Source: Bacteroidales bacterium UBA2939
Lineage (GTDB): Bacteria > Bacteroidota > Bacteroidia > Bacteroidales > P3
NCBI GenBank assembly: GCA_002349055.1
Contig: DECD01000020.1
Span: forward strand, 1 to 27,537
Reading direction: 5' to 3'
DNA: 27,537 nt
Shown here: in pieces, positions 14,571 to 22,527 of the stretch
How the letters are laid out: every line of letters begins with the position of its first letter
Numbering within the stretch: the stretch's first letter is position 1
Made by a program: the position numbers and the translations under genes
Notes under the pieces: generated by a model
Told to the model about the DNA's origin: nothing
The model's input: only the letters and a program-made list of their open reading frames with translations
Databases searched by the model: none

Positions 14571-16631
14571 ATGAGCATTGTTGTTGGAAACATAGTATCG
14601 TTTATTGTTTGCTGCCTCCGTTGTAAAACCAAAGGCAGAGCCCTGCTCAAAACAACCCTGTCCTCGGGGGTCTTTTTTTTATGTATCACACTGTCAGTAA
14701 GTGCGCAAACGACTGACACCGTGAGACGTACCACGCTCGAGGAAGTCACCGTCAGTGCCCAGCGTACCCCCACCGAGATACGCACGGCGGCGCCTACGCA
14801 GGTGGTTGATGCAGAGAAACTTGAACATATTGGAGCCATGCAACTCAGCGACGCGCTGAAGCAGATGGCGGGAGTGACGCTGAAGGACTATGGCGGTGTG
14901 GGCGGCGTGAAGACCGTCTCGGCTCGCGGCTTGGGCAGCCAGTTCTCGGCGGTGACCATCGACGGCATCCCTGTCGACGACAGTCAGAACGGCCAAGTGG
15001 ATCTCGGCCGCTACCTCCTTGGCAATGCCGCTTACGTGAGTTTCAGCCAGGGGCAGGAACAGGGAGCGCTGCTCTCGGCCCGTGCCTACGCCGCTGGCAA
15101 CACCCTTAACATGGAAACCGCCGAACCTCGCTTCTGGTTCGACGAGAGGATGAAACTCAAGGTGGGTACAGACGTGGGTTCCTTCGGCCTCTTCTCCCCA
15201 ACGCTCACGTGGGAGCAAAAATGGAACAAACGACTGAAAAGCAGTTTCTACGCCAACTACCTCTACAGCAAGGGCGACTATCCTTTCACGCTTTATTACA
15301 CCGCCTCGCACAACGACAGCTCTTCCGTTGAGCGGCGAAAGCATTCGGCGGTGTGGATGGCCACCGTCGACGGCAATTTGTTCTATACCATTGCTCCCGA
15401 CAACACCCTTGTAACCAAGGTCCACTACATGCGTGGCGCGCACGAGTTGCCCGGCCCGGTGGCATTTTACTCGCAGGCCCTCTCGGGACAGAGCTCCACC
15501 GAGGAACTGGCCTTCGTACAGACGCAATGGCGGGTGACACGCGAGCGGTGGAAGATGCAGCTGCTCGGCAAGTTGCGCTACAGTTACGACGACTATACCG
15601 ACACCACCGCGGGTATGGACATCTACAACGACTATCGGCAAAAGGAAGCCTACCTCAGCGCCAGCTACCAGCGGAGTCTCGCCCCGTGGCTCGACCTCAA
15701 CCTGGCCGCCGACGGTGACCTGAGCCACTTGGGCAGCAACCTCGAGAAGCGCAACGACGTGACTCGCTACACGCTGATAGCCGTGGCCGCGCTCAATTCG
15801 CATTTTGACCTCCGCCGCACCAAGCTCGAAGCCAACGCCCACCTGTTGTTCAACCAGGTCGTCGACCGTGTCGCCGACCTCGACACCATGCCCACTTACC
15901 GCCGCCTTTCACCCTTTTTTTCACTGATATACACGCTTGACGGAGCCACCTCGCTGCGCCTCTTCTATAAGATGACCTACCGGGCGCCCAACTTCGGCGA
16001 GCTTTATTTCTTCCAGCTTTTCCCGCGCAACCTGCGGCCCGAGCTTGCCCGGCAGGTGAATATCGGCATCACCCATAGTGGTCAGTGGTCAGTAGCTAGT
16101 GGCCAGTTTACGCTGGACGGCTACTATAACCACGTGAACGACAAGATTGTGGCCAAACCCACCACCAATATGTACTATTGGAGCATGGAAAATCTGGGTG
16201 TGGTTGACATCCTTGGCGTAGATGCGACAGCCAATTTCCAGATTTCAGATCTCAATTTTCATTTGAATTACTCCTATCAGCATGCTGTCGACCACTCGAA
16301 GGAAGGGAGCAAGGTCTACGGACACCAGATTGTCTATACGCCACGCCATTCGGGCGGGGCTTCGGCCCGATGGGAGAGCCGCTGGGTGAACCTCGGCGCG
16401 ACCCTCATGGTGGTGGGCGAGCGATACAGCATGGCACAAAACATCGACCAGAACCGCATGCCGGCCTACTGCGATGTGGGTTTCTCGGCCGACCGCAAGT
16501 TCGACCTCCGTCTCGGCACCCTCAACGTCAGCCTGCATGTGCTCAATCTCTTCGACACTCAGTACGAGGTCATCCGCGCCTATCCCATGATGGGACGCAA
16601 CTGGAAAATCAACATCGTCTACGAATTCTAA
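14571..16631 (+). CDS. btuB: BtuB-type TonB-dependent cobalamin receptor
   Basis: The 686-aa protein is an outer-membrane TonB-dependent receptor. A hydrophobic signal (about 24-45, ending SVSA-Q) is preceded by a long N-region, so the start could lie elsewhere, but no better ATG is visible. A TonB box EEVTV lies near 58-62, the plug domain spans about 70-180 (LSDALKQMAGVTL, VSARGLGSQFSAVTIDG), and a beta-barrel follows, ending in the terminal Phe of NIVYEF. The riboswitch in its leader and the BtuG-like lipoprotein 18 bp downstream identify cobalamin as the substrate. At 16079-16107 a repeat-derived segment is read in frame. Length is close to the Bacteroides BtuB proteins. Confidence 0.93.
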   Translation: MSIVVGNIVSFIVCCLRCKTKGRALLKTTLSSGVFFLCITLSVSAQTTDTVRRTTLEEVTVSAQRTPTEIRTAAPTQVVDAEKLEHIGAMQLSDALKQMAGVTLKDYGGVGGVKTVSARGLGSQFSAVTIDGIPVDDSQNGQVDLGRYLLGNAAYVSFSQGQEQGALLSARAYAAGNTLNMETAEPRFWFDERMKLKVGTDVGSFGLFSPTLTWEQKWNKRLKSSFYANYLYSKGDYPFTLYYTASHNDSSSVERRKHSAVWMATVDGNLFYTIAPDNTLVTKVHYMRGAHELPGPVAFYSQALSGQSSTEELAFVQTQWRVTRERWKMQLLGKLRYSYDDYTDTTAGMDIYNDYRQKEAYLSASYQRSLAPWLDLNLAADGDLSHLGSNLEKRNDVTRYTLIAVAALNSHFDLRRTKLEANAHLLFNQVVDRVADLDTMPTYRRLSPFFSLIYTLDGATSLRLFYKMTYRAPNFGELYFFQLFPRNLRPELARQVNIGITHSGQWSVASGQFTLDGYYNHVNDKIVAKPTTNMYYWSMENLGVVDILGVDATANFQISDLNFHLNYSYQHAVDHSKEGSKVYGHQIVYTPRHSGGASARWESRWVNLGATLMVVGERYSMAQNIDQNRMPAYCDVGFSADRKFDLRLGTLNVSLHVLNLFDTQYEVIRAYPMMGRNWKINIVYEF
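16079..16107 (+). repeat. GTGGTCAGT repeat read in frame inside btuB
   Basis: TGGTCAGTGGTCAGTAGCTAGTGGCCAGT contains TGGTCAGT twice with a 7-8 bp period and a decayed third copy, and encodes HSGQWSVASGQF in an extracellular-loop region of the barrel. It resembles intergenic short repeats; a related TTAGTGGCTAGT occurs at 6086-6097 beside the palindrome. Confidence 0.5.
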
Positions 16632-16649
16632 TACAATAAATAAAATAGT

Positions 16650-17693
16650 ATGAAACACCTTAACAGAATCATCCTCGCCAGTGTGGCCGTCCTCTTGTGT
16701 GTGGCCTGCGAGAAAGAAAAAGAAACCCCGACGGGCGGTGGAAGCTCCGAGTCCTTTGCTTTGGTGCTCAACGAAGGCAACATGAGTGCCAACAATGCCT
16801 CTGTTTCGAACCTCAATATCGTCGATGGTACCATTGATAACCAGTGGTTTGAGGCTGCCAACCACCGCGGCCTCGGCGACCAGGCACAGGACATGATGGC
16901 CTACGGCTCGAAGGTTTACATCACCGTCACCGAGTCGAACAGCCTTGAGGTCCTCAATCCCGCCACGGGAGCCTCGCAGCGTGTCGACATGGGTGACCGC
17001 AAGCCCCGCAGCATGGCTGCCGACGGAGGCAAAATCTATATCACCTGCTACAATCCTTGCAGCGTGGTGCGTGTCGATACCGCCAGTCTCGACATCGAGG
17101 CCACCTGCCTCCTCGGTCAGTTCTACCCCGAGGGTATCGCCATCGCCCAGGGCAAAGCCTTCGTGGCCAGCAGCTATAAGGGCAACGACTACGACGACAA
17201 GCTCTATGTGGTCGACCTCGCCACCTTCGACAACCCCAGCACCATTACTGTCGGCATGAACCTCTCCGGTGTGAAGAAGATAAACGACAACAAGGTCATC
17301 GTTTGCTGGATTGGTAACTATGGTGACATCTCCTCAGGCTCGGCCATCGTCGACGCCACCACGCTTGATGTCACCCTCACGGGCGAGGCATTGCAGAAGA
17401 TGGATGTCTATAACGGCAAGATCTACGGCTACTCTGTCGAGTACGATGCTTCCTGGCATGAGACCAATGTGTGGAAGGTCATCAACGCCGACGGCACTGC
17501 CGAAGCATTCCCCTTCAGCGTCAGCCTCGATGCCAACGCCTACGGCATCAACATCAATCCCGCCAACGGCGACTTCTACATCACCTCTACCGACTATATG
17601 ACCAACGGTGATGTCTACTGCTTCTCGCCCACCGGCGCACAACGCTTCAAAGTTGAGGCAGGAGCCATCCCCTCGAAAGTGTTGTTCTTCTAA
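16650..17693 (+). CDS. btuG: BtuG-like surface cobalamin-binding lipoprotein
   Basis: The 347-aa protein has a lipoprotein signal with lipobox Cys20 (LLCVAC), followed by EKEKE, an acidic/basic stretch like the lipoprotein export signal that sends proteins to the Bacteroidota surface. The rest is a repeated beta-propeller (blades with VYITVTESNSLEVLNPATG, IYITCYNPCSVVRVDTASL, KLYVVDLATF), as in the DUF5074/YncE-like BtuG family. In Bacteroides, BtuG caps BtuB and binds B12 with very high affinity. It follows btuB after 18 bp and is ended by a strong terminator. The BtuG call rests on fold plus position. Confidence 0.85.
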   Translation: MKHLNRIILASVAVLLCVACEKEKETPTGGGSSESFALVLNEGNMSANNASVSNLNIVDGTIDNQWFEAANHRGLGDQAQDMMAYGSKVYITVTESNSLEVLNPATGASQRVDMGDRKPRSMAADGGKIYITCYNPCSVVRVDTASLDIEATCLLGQFYPEGIAIAQGKAFVASSYKGNDYDDKLYVVDLATFDNPSTITVGMNLSGVKKINDNKVIVCWIGNYGDISSGSAIVDATTLDVTLTGEALQKMDVYNGKIYGYSVEYDASWHETNVWKVINADGTAEAFPFSVSLDANAYGININPANGDFYITSTDYMTNGDVYCFSPTGAQRFKVEAGAIPSKVLFF

Positions 17694-17702
17694 AATAAGA
17701 AA

Positions 17703-17722
17703 GGGCGGCCAAATGGCCGCCC
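17703..17722. terminator. Bidirectional terminator after btuG
   Basis: GGGCGGCC (17703-17710) and GGCCGCCC (17715-17722) form an 8-bp GC stem with a 4-nt loop, followed by TCTTTTTTATTT on the plus strand and by TTTCTTATTTT on the minus strand. It sits between convergent btuG and the DUF4476 gene. Confidence 0.85.
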
Positions 17723-17729
17723 CTCTTTT

Positions 17730-18455
17730 TTATTTCTGGGTTGCTATGTAATCCAGTACTTTCTTTTTGTCCGAGCTGAATGTCAGCACATCGACGGTGG
17801 TGTAGTAGTTCGCTTTGTCGACGCAATAGGTGTAGGCGTATTTCAGAAATTCCACCTGCGACGAGGAGTAGTCGATGGTCTCGGCCAGGAGTGCAATCTG
17901 TCTGGCCGTAAGATTCGACGAAGCCACGATGACCTTGCCCAACGCCAAGCGGTCGCTGTCGAAAGTGCGCTCCTTCATCCTCACAATCATGGCTTCCACA
18001 TCGGCCTGCGACACCCTAGGTTTCATCTCTGGCACGGGTGCTGGGTGTTTTCCGGCAGGGGGCCCCATGACGACCGGGGGCATCTTGGGTTGGGGAAGGG
18101 GTGCCGTGGGTCGACTTTCGGCGCGGTTGTGCGTCGGGGTGTAGAGGGACAGCTCGTCTGTGCGGTCGTCGTATACCACGTTGATCATCACGCTGGGTTC
18201 GCCGGGCAGTAGTTGCATCACCGCCGCTTTCTGCGCAGGACGCTTCAGCACCACCACCACCTCGTGGGTGCGTTCGGTGACGTCGGACACCAGCACGCGC
18301 CCCTGCGGCATGCGGTTCATCAGGTTGCCGTCGAAATAGACGTTGAAGCTCTCGCCTCGGTGCGATTCGAAATTCACGGTGTGCAGCGTCGGCTTTTGTG
18401 CCATCGCCACACTGCCCAGCAGGGCCAACAGACCCATCAAATACAATCTCTTCAT
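17730..18455 (-). CDS. Secreted DUF4476 domain protein
   Basis: The 241-aa protein has a signal peptide (MKRLYLMGLLALLGSVAMA-Q), a beta-rich N-terminal part (about 22-105), a proline-rich linker (about 112-147) and a helical C-terminal DUF4476 domain (about 150-239; TFDSDRLALGKVIVASSNL, QIALLAETIDYSSSQVEFLKYAYTYCVDKANYY). DUF4476 proteins are common in Bacteroidota envelopes but have no known activity. It is upstream-flanked by a short hairpin and convergent with btuG. No sign of truncation. Confidence 0.82.
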   Translation of the reverse strand: MKRLYLMGLLALLGSVAMAQKPTLHTVNFESHRGESFNVYFDGNLMNRMPQGRVLVSDVTERTHEVVVVLKRPAQKAAVMQLLPGEPSVMINVVYDDRTDELSLYTPTHNRAESRPTAPLPQPKMPPVVMGPPAGKHPAPVPEMKPRVSQADVEAMIVRMKERTFDSDRLALGKVIVASSNLTARQIALLAETIDYSSSQVEFLKYAYTYCVDKANYYTTVDVLTFSSDKKKVLDYIATQK

Positions 18456-18473
18456 TCTTAATTATTAATTCTT

Positions 18474-18493
18474 AGACGCGGCTTGCCGCGTCT
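18474..18493. repeat. REP-like hairpin AGACGCGG-CTTG-CCGCGTCT
   Basis: An 8-9 bp perfect stem with a 2-4 nt loop lies in the 45-bp gap between the PHP gene and the DUF4476 gene. It is not followed by a T-tract on either strand. The AGACGCGG/CCGCGTCTCTAC pattern looks like a dispersed repetitive palindrome rather than a terminator. Confidence 0.45.
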
Positions 18494-18500
18494 CTACTGT

Positions 18501-19256
18501 TTATCCTCTGAACGCCATCGTGTCGATATACCTGCCGTCCTCGCCCTTGAGCGCTTTGGCAAACTCCTCGAACGAGCGGTGTTCCATATATATTACATTA
18601 TATACGTCACCCACATTGTTGATGAAGTGTGCGTCGCTGTCGGTGATGAATCCGAACTTCTTGAGGTAGGCGAATTTCTTGACAAATTCGTCGCGGGTGG
18701 TGAACTTGTTAATCTCCAGCCCGTCGGCCTTCAGGTCGGGCGGTATGAAGCCTAACTGGCTCATCAGGCTTGTCGTCCCTTTGTTGACATGCGCCGGGAT
18801 GAAAAGTCCACCTATGCGGTGTACCTCCTCGTAAATGCCGTCGATGTCCACGTCGATGGCATTGAGCAGGTGGTACTCTTCCTCGCCCACAATCTCCTCG
18901 TTCTCGTCGACGATGAGCTGGTAGCCGAAGCGGTCCTCGTCGTTGGGAATCTTGGGCAGGTGGGTGTCGAGGAACTCCTGCATGGCATCGAGCTGCTCGT
19001 CGTTCTCGAAGAAGCAGAGGCAGTGTGCCTCCTCCTGGCTAGTTACCTCCACGCCGCCCAGCACGAACAGCCCCTTTTCCTTGCCCACTTTCTGTGTCAC
19101 CTTCACCTGGCGGGTCGTGTTGTGGTCGCTGATGGCTATCATGTCCAGCCCACGCTCGAGCGCACGGTCCACTATGGCCGTGGGCGACATCTCCAAGTCG
19201 CCGCACGGCGAAAGCACCGTGTGGATATGCAAATCGGCTTTAAAAGGAGTCACCAT
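18501..19256 (-). CDS. PHP-domain metal-dependent phosphoesterase
   Basis: The 251-aa protein carries the metal-binding motifs of PHP phosphoesterases: DLHIHTVLSPCGD (His10, His12), AISDHNT (Asp44, His45), GGVEVTSQEEAHCL, FIPAHVNKG and DSDAHF. PHP proteins hydrolyse phosphoesters with two or three metal ions; the substrate here is unknown. It follows a DRTGG-domain gene by 37 bp. In clostridia and Bacteroidota this pair often accompanies [FeFe]-hydrogenase genes, but no hydrogenase is in the window. Length matches the 230-290 aa stand-alone group. Confidence 0.88.
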   Translation of the reverse strand: MVTPFKADLHIHTVLSPCGDLEMSPTAIVDRALERGLDMIAISDHNTTRQVKVTQKVGKEKGLFVLGGVEVTSQEEAHCLCFFENDEQLDAMQEFLDTHLPKIPNDEDRFGYQLIVDENEEIVGEEEYHLLNAIDVDIDGIYEEVHRIGGLFIPAHVNKGTTSLMSQLGFIPPDLKADGLEINKFTTRDEFVKKFAYLKKFGFITDSDAHFINNVGDVYNVIYMEHRSFEEFAKALKGEDGRYIDTMAFRG

Positions 19257-19293
19257 AACTATTGCCTTAACTCCTTAATTATTGTCTCCTTAA

Positions 19294-19629
19294 CTACTGA
19301 TTCAGCAGCTGGTAAATCTTGCCGACGGTCTCGTAGGTCTGCATGTCGGTGCTCAGGAACGGGATGCCTTCCTCGTTGCTCTGCTCCACGGTGTCCTCGC
19401 TGGCCGTCAGACCCTTCACCAGGATGACGCAGGCCAATTCCTTCAGCGAGGCGATGGCCATCACGTTCTTGTGGGTCTGCAAGGTCACCCATACGTTGCC
19501 CATCTCGGCATTTCCCATCACATCGCTCAACAGGTCGCTGACATAGCAGCCGTCGATGTCGCGATCCAAGCCGCTCTCGCCACACAACACTTTGAGGTTC
19601 AGTTTCTCAACCAATTCTCTTACTTTCAT
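19294..19629 (-). CDS. DRTGG-domain protein
   Basis: The 111-aa protein is a stand-alone DRTGG domain, the fold first seen in phosphotransacetylases and in CBS/DHH phosphatases. The opening MKVRELVEKLNLKVLCG, the GCYVSDLLSDVMG segment and the VILVKGLTASEDTVEQSNEEGIPFLSTD middle are typical. It may bind a nucleotide or act as a regulatory subunit. The gene is first in a pair with the PHP phosphoesterase, and a -7 promoter element lies 34 bp upstream of its ATG. The exact ligand is unknown. Confidence 0.8.
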   Translation of the reverse strand: MKVRELVEKLNLKVLCGESGLDRDIDGCYVSDLLSDVMGNAEMGNVWVTLQTHKNVMAIASLKELACVILVKGLTASEDTVEQSNEEGIPFLSTDMQTYETVGKIYQLLNQ

Positions 19630-19662
19630 TTTTTTCTTGTTTTATTAGTCGTTTATGGAATG

Positions 19663-19670
19663 CAAAAATA
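19663..19670 (-). promoter_or_regulatory. Promoter -7 element of the DRTGG-PHP unit
   Basis: On the minus strand this reads TATTTTTG, a full -7 match 34 nt before the ATG at 19629. No exact -33 TTTG is seen. Confidence 0.5.
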
Positions 19671-19722
19671 CATAAAAAAAGGCACATGCGAAAAAAAATT
19701 TCCTTATTATGAAAAAAAAGTG

Positions 19723-19730
19723 TAATTTTG
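19723..19730 (+). promoter_or_regulatory. Promoter -7 element of the 552-aa secreted protein gene
   Basis: TAATTTTG matches the -7 consensus; TTTC at 19699-19702 stands 20 nt upstream as a one-mismatch -33 box. The ATG is at 19765. Confidence 0.6.
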
Positions 19731-19764
19731 CACTCTCGAAACCTACTTACCATACCGGCAAAAA

Positions 19765-21423
19765 ATGAAACAACAGCTCACTGTCCTCCTGCTCCTCGTT
19801 GCCTTTGCGGTTCCTGTTTCCGCACAGCCGGGTCCGGTGCGTACCCAGATTGACAATGCCATTGTCAATGCCGCGGAGAAACAGCGTATCCGCGACGGAC
19901 ATTTCTATGCCAAATGCCCTGTTGAGCGACGTTGGGTGTCGGCTTGGTTCGACGGTCATCCCCACATGCGTCTCGTGGGTATCGACGACACTCCCCGTTG
20001 GTATGATTTCGGCCGCATCAAAGGCCCTCGTGGCTTCTGGTTCGACATTGCCACCGGCACCGACATAGGCCCTGTCTCCAAACTCGACAAATCGCTGGCC
20101 ACCGCCATGCGCCGTGCCCTCCTCACGCCCATCGCTACTCCCGTGGGACTCTATGGCGACACCGTCGTCTACTGCCTCGTCGAGAATGTCAAGTACGACA
20201 CCCTCAAGTTCAGCCAGTGGCTCGACCTCCAGTGCTCACTCACCATCCCCTGGTACCGCCGCAATGCCGACGGCACCCTCTCCATGGCTTTCGTCACCGC
20301 CGAGCAGGAGAAGTCTTTCCGCCGCCGCAACCTCAGCGACCTCCACGACAATTTCATCCAATCCACCGTCAAGCCCCTCGAGCCTTACCTCGTCGACTTC
20401 ACGTGGTACTCCAAGAGCAATTTCCTCCTCGAAACCCGGGGTGTAACTCTCTCGGAGAATAGATTTGTCTGTAATCAGGCCGACGCTACCGAGTGCCTGT
20501 GGATTAAGAACTACGATGTTCTCTATGTGTGGGAGAACGGTTTCCTTCGCGGGGTCTATAACCTCATGCAGATGGACGACCTCAATTCCTCGTGGTCCAA
20601 GGCCATACCATTCGCCCGCAACATCCGCACCATTCCTTTCTCCGAGCGCCATCACCGAGCCCTCCTCGACCGTTGCGAGGACTCCATCGTCTCCGCCTAC
20701 CTCGCCTCGCTCTCGGCCACCGGCCATCCCGACACCGCACTCCTCGCGCGCTACTTTAATATATATGGCAAATACAACACCCGCCACTCCGACGAGATAG
20801 AGAACTCTATCTTCACCCTGGCCAAGGCCGACCTCAAGTGGGCCGCCTACTACCTCCAGACCTACGATCGCAAGAATGGCCACCATTACGCCAAAATCGA
20901 CGACCTCGCTTTCGCCATTGTGCAGCGAAACTTCTCACAGGCTCAGGTCTATAAGGATCTCTTCCCCACGGGTAAGCACCTCACCGAGGCCGAGGAAATC
21001 CTCGTCTTCGAGAAGGCTTGCCGCAACTACGACAGCAGTCTCTACCTCTCGCAGTATCCTTCGGGAACCTATATGCCGCTCTTCGACCAGTTCATGGAGT
21101 CGGAGGAACAGCGCCTCTACCTCGTGGCCACGCAAATCTACGAGAAGAACACCGCCCACGACATCGAGGAGTCCATGCGCTCCGCCGTCTACCCCTACCT
21201 CAAGCAGTTTCCGCGTGGCTCTCATCTCTCCGACATCAACGAGGCATACTACTACGGCATGGCTTTCCACAAGAAGATGGCCGCCATCTACACCTCGCGC
21301 TACCCCTCGGGCAGCGAACGGGCCGACCGCCTGCGTCAGCTCATCGACATCCAGGTGGAGAAAAAGGAGGCCCGCACCTTGAAACGAGCCCAACGACAAG
21401 CCGAGCAAATTCCCATTCAGTGA
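19765..21423 (+). CDS. Secreted protein of unknown function, 552 aa
   Basis: I do not recognise this family. It has a clear signal peptide (MKQQLTVLLLLVAFAVPVSA-Q) and no later membrane segment, so it is periplasmic or outer-membrane attached. The N-terminal half is beta-rich and aromatic (VERRWVSAWFDGHPHMRLVG, PRWYDFGRIKGPRGFWFDIATG). The C-terminal half is helical, with repeated motifs of the YPSG type (residues 431, 482 as FPRG, and 513) that resemble the YPxGxxxxxA helices of outer-membrane TPR proteins. It has its own promoter and terminator, so it stands alone. Codon use matches its neighbours. Confidence 0.8.
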   Translation: MKQQLTVLLLLVAFAVPVSAQPGPVRTQIDNAIVNAAEKQRIRDGHFYAKCPVERRWVSAWFDGHPHMRLVGIDDTPRWYDFGRIKGPRGFWFDIATGTDIGPVSKLDKSLATAMRRALLTPIATPVGLYGDTVVYCLVENVKYDTLKFSQWLDLQCSLTIPWYRRNADGTLSMAFVTAEQEKSFRRRNLSDLHDNFIQSTVKPLEPYLVDFTWYSKSNFLLETRGVTLSENRFVCNQADATECLWIKNYDVLYVWENGFLRGVYNLMQMDDLNSSWSKAIPFARNIRTIPFSERHHRALLDRCEDSIVSAYLASLSATGHPDTALLARYFNIYGKYNTRHSDEIENSIFTLAKADLKWAAYYLQTYDRKNGHHYAKIDDLAFAIVQRNFSQAQVYKDLFPTGKHLTEAEEILVFEKACRNYDSSLYLSQYPSGTYMPLFDQFMESEEQRLYLVATQIYEKNTAHDIEESMRSAVYPYLKQFPRGSHLSDINEAYYYGMAFHKKMAAIYTSRYPSGSERADRLRQLIDIQVEKKEARTLKRAQRQAEQIPIQ

Positions 21424-21437
21424 TGGTCAGATATGTT

Positions 21438-21465
21438 AAAAAGTGCCCCGTCGGGCATTTTTTTT
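21438..21465 (+). terminator. Terminator of the 552-aa secreted protein gene
   Basis: TGCCC (21444-21448) pairs with GGGCA (21453-21457) across CGTC, extended by AAAAA against TTTTT, with an eight-T run. It ends 15 bp past the stop and its T-tract runs into the etfB promoter. Confidence 0.85.
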
Positions 21466-21496
21466 GTTAATAATTCAAAAAATGTACGTATCTTTG
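21463..21496 (+). promoter_or_regulatory. Promoter of the etfB-etfA-acd operon
   Basis: TTTG (21463-21466) and TATCTTTG (21489-21496) are 22 nt apart, slightly longer than the usual 19-21. The leader to the ATG at 21518 would be about 15 nt. Confidence 0.65.
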
Positions 21497-21517
21497 CATT
21501 TTAAAAACTGTTAAAAT

Positions 21518-22387
21518 ATGAGTTTGAAGATTGTTGTACTTGCAAAACAAGTTCCTGATACTAGGAATGTTGGCAAGGATGCTATGACAGCCGAGGGTAC
21601 GGTGAACCGTGCCGCGCTGCCCGCTATTTTTAATCCTGAAGATTTGAATGCCCTCGAACAGGCGCTGCGTATAAAAGAGCAGAACCCCGGCACCACCGTG
21701 GGCCTGCTGACCATGGGTCCCCCGCGTGCCGGCGAGATTATCCGCGAAGGTCTCTACCGCGGCGCCGACACCGGCTGGCTGCTCACCGACCGCCTCTTCG
21801 CCGGTGCCGACACGCTGGCCACCAGCTACGCCCTGGCCACCGCCATCAAGAAGATTGGCAACGTGGACCTCGTCATCGGTGGCCGTCAGGCCATCGACGG
21901 CGACACCGCCCAGGTGGGCCCCCAGGTGGCTCAGAAGCTGGGTCTCAACCAGGTGACCTACGCCGAGGAGATTATCAAGATTGAGAACGGCAAAGCCACC
22001 ATCCGCCGCATGATTGACGGCGGTGTCGAGGTGGTGGAGGCTCCGCTGCCCCTGGTGGTGACCGTCAACGGCAGCGCCGCCGAGTGCCGCCCCGCCAACG
22101 CCAAGCTGGTCATGAAGTACAAATATGCCGCCTGCCCGCTCGAAGTGGCCGAGGACGACAGCCGCAAGGGCCTCCGCGCCGAGCGCCAGTACCTCAACCT
22201 CATGCAGTGGAGCGTGGCCGATGTCGACGGCGACCCCAGCCAGTGTGGCATGAGTGGCTCGCCCACCAAGGTCAAAGAGGTGCAGAGCATCGCATTCCAG
22301 GCCAAGGAGAGCAAGACCCTCACGGCAAAAGACGAGGACATCAACGCCCTCATCCAGGAATTGTTGAACGACAAAATCATCGGATAA
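21518..22387 (+). CDS. etfB: Electron transfer flavoprotein, beta subunit
   Basis: The 289-aa protein has the EtfB pattern: KIVVLAKQVPDT at the start, NPEDLNALEQALRIKEQ, LLTMGPPRAGEIIREGLYRGAD, the DLVIGGRQAIDGDTAQVGPQVAQ nucleotide-binding loop, and LPLVVTVNGSAAECRPAN. With EtfA it carries electrons from or to acyl-CoA dehydrogenase, holding FAD and either AMP or a second FAD. Whether this Etf bifurcates electrons cannot be decided by eye. It is the first gene of the operon, and a repeat structure separates it from etfA. Confidence 0.94.
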   Translation: MSLKIVVLAKQVPDTRNVGKDAMTAEGTVNRAALPAIFNPEDLNALEQALRIKEQNPGTTVGLLTMGPPRAGEIIREGLYRGADTGWLLTDRLFAGADTLATSYALATAIKKIGNVDLVIGGRQAIDGDTAQVGPQVAQKLGLNQVTYAEEIIKIENGKATIRRMIDGGVEVVEAPLPLVVTVNGSAAECRPANAKLVMKYKYAACPLEVAEDDSRKGLRAERQYLNLMQWSVADVDGDPSQCGMSGSPTKVKEVQSIAFQAKESKTLTAKDEDINALIQELLNDKIIG

Positions 22388-22390
22388 AAT

Positions 22391-22510
22391 GAGAAGTTAA
22401 AGAAGTTAGAGAAGTTAAGTAGTTAAGCCGAATGCCTGGTCACTGTATCATAAATGTAATGGCTTAACTTCCGAGCGCAACAGCGCGATACCTTCTTAAC
22501 TTCATAACTA
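22391..22510. repeat. ORF-less inverted repeat between etfB and etfA
   Basis: A left arm of iterated GAAGTTAAG units (22391-22429, ending AGTTAAGCC) faces a right arm that begins GGCTTAACTTC at 22461 and resumes CTTCTTAACTTC at 22492-22503, with a 31-nt loop. The right arm is interrupted by about 20 bp holding the small hairpin GAGCGCAACAGCGC. The arms share the unit and the GGCTTAACTTC inner end with the repeats around the four-helix-bundle ORF at 23555-23938, so it looks like an internally deleted or ORF-less relative. Confidence 0.75.
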
Positions 22511-22527
22511 CATATTAAAAAGAGAAT

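Noticed and set aside
18474..18493. Intrinsic terminator of the PHP gene
   Set aside because: No T-tract follows on the minus strand; it looks like a REP-type palindrome.
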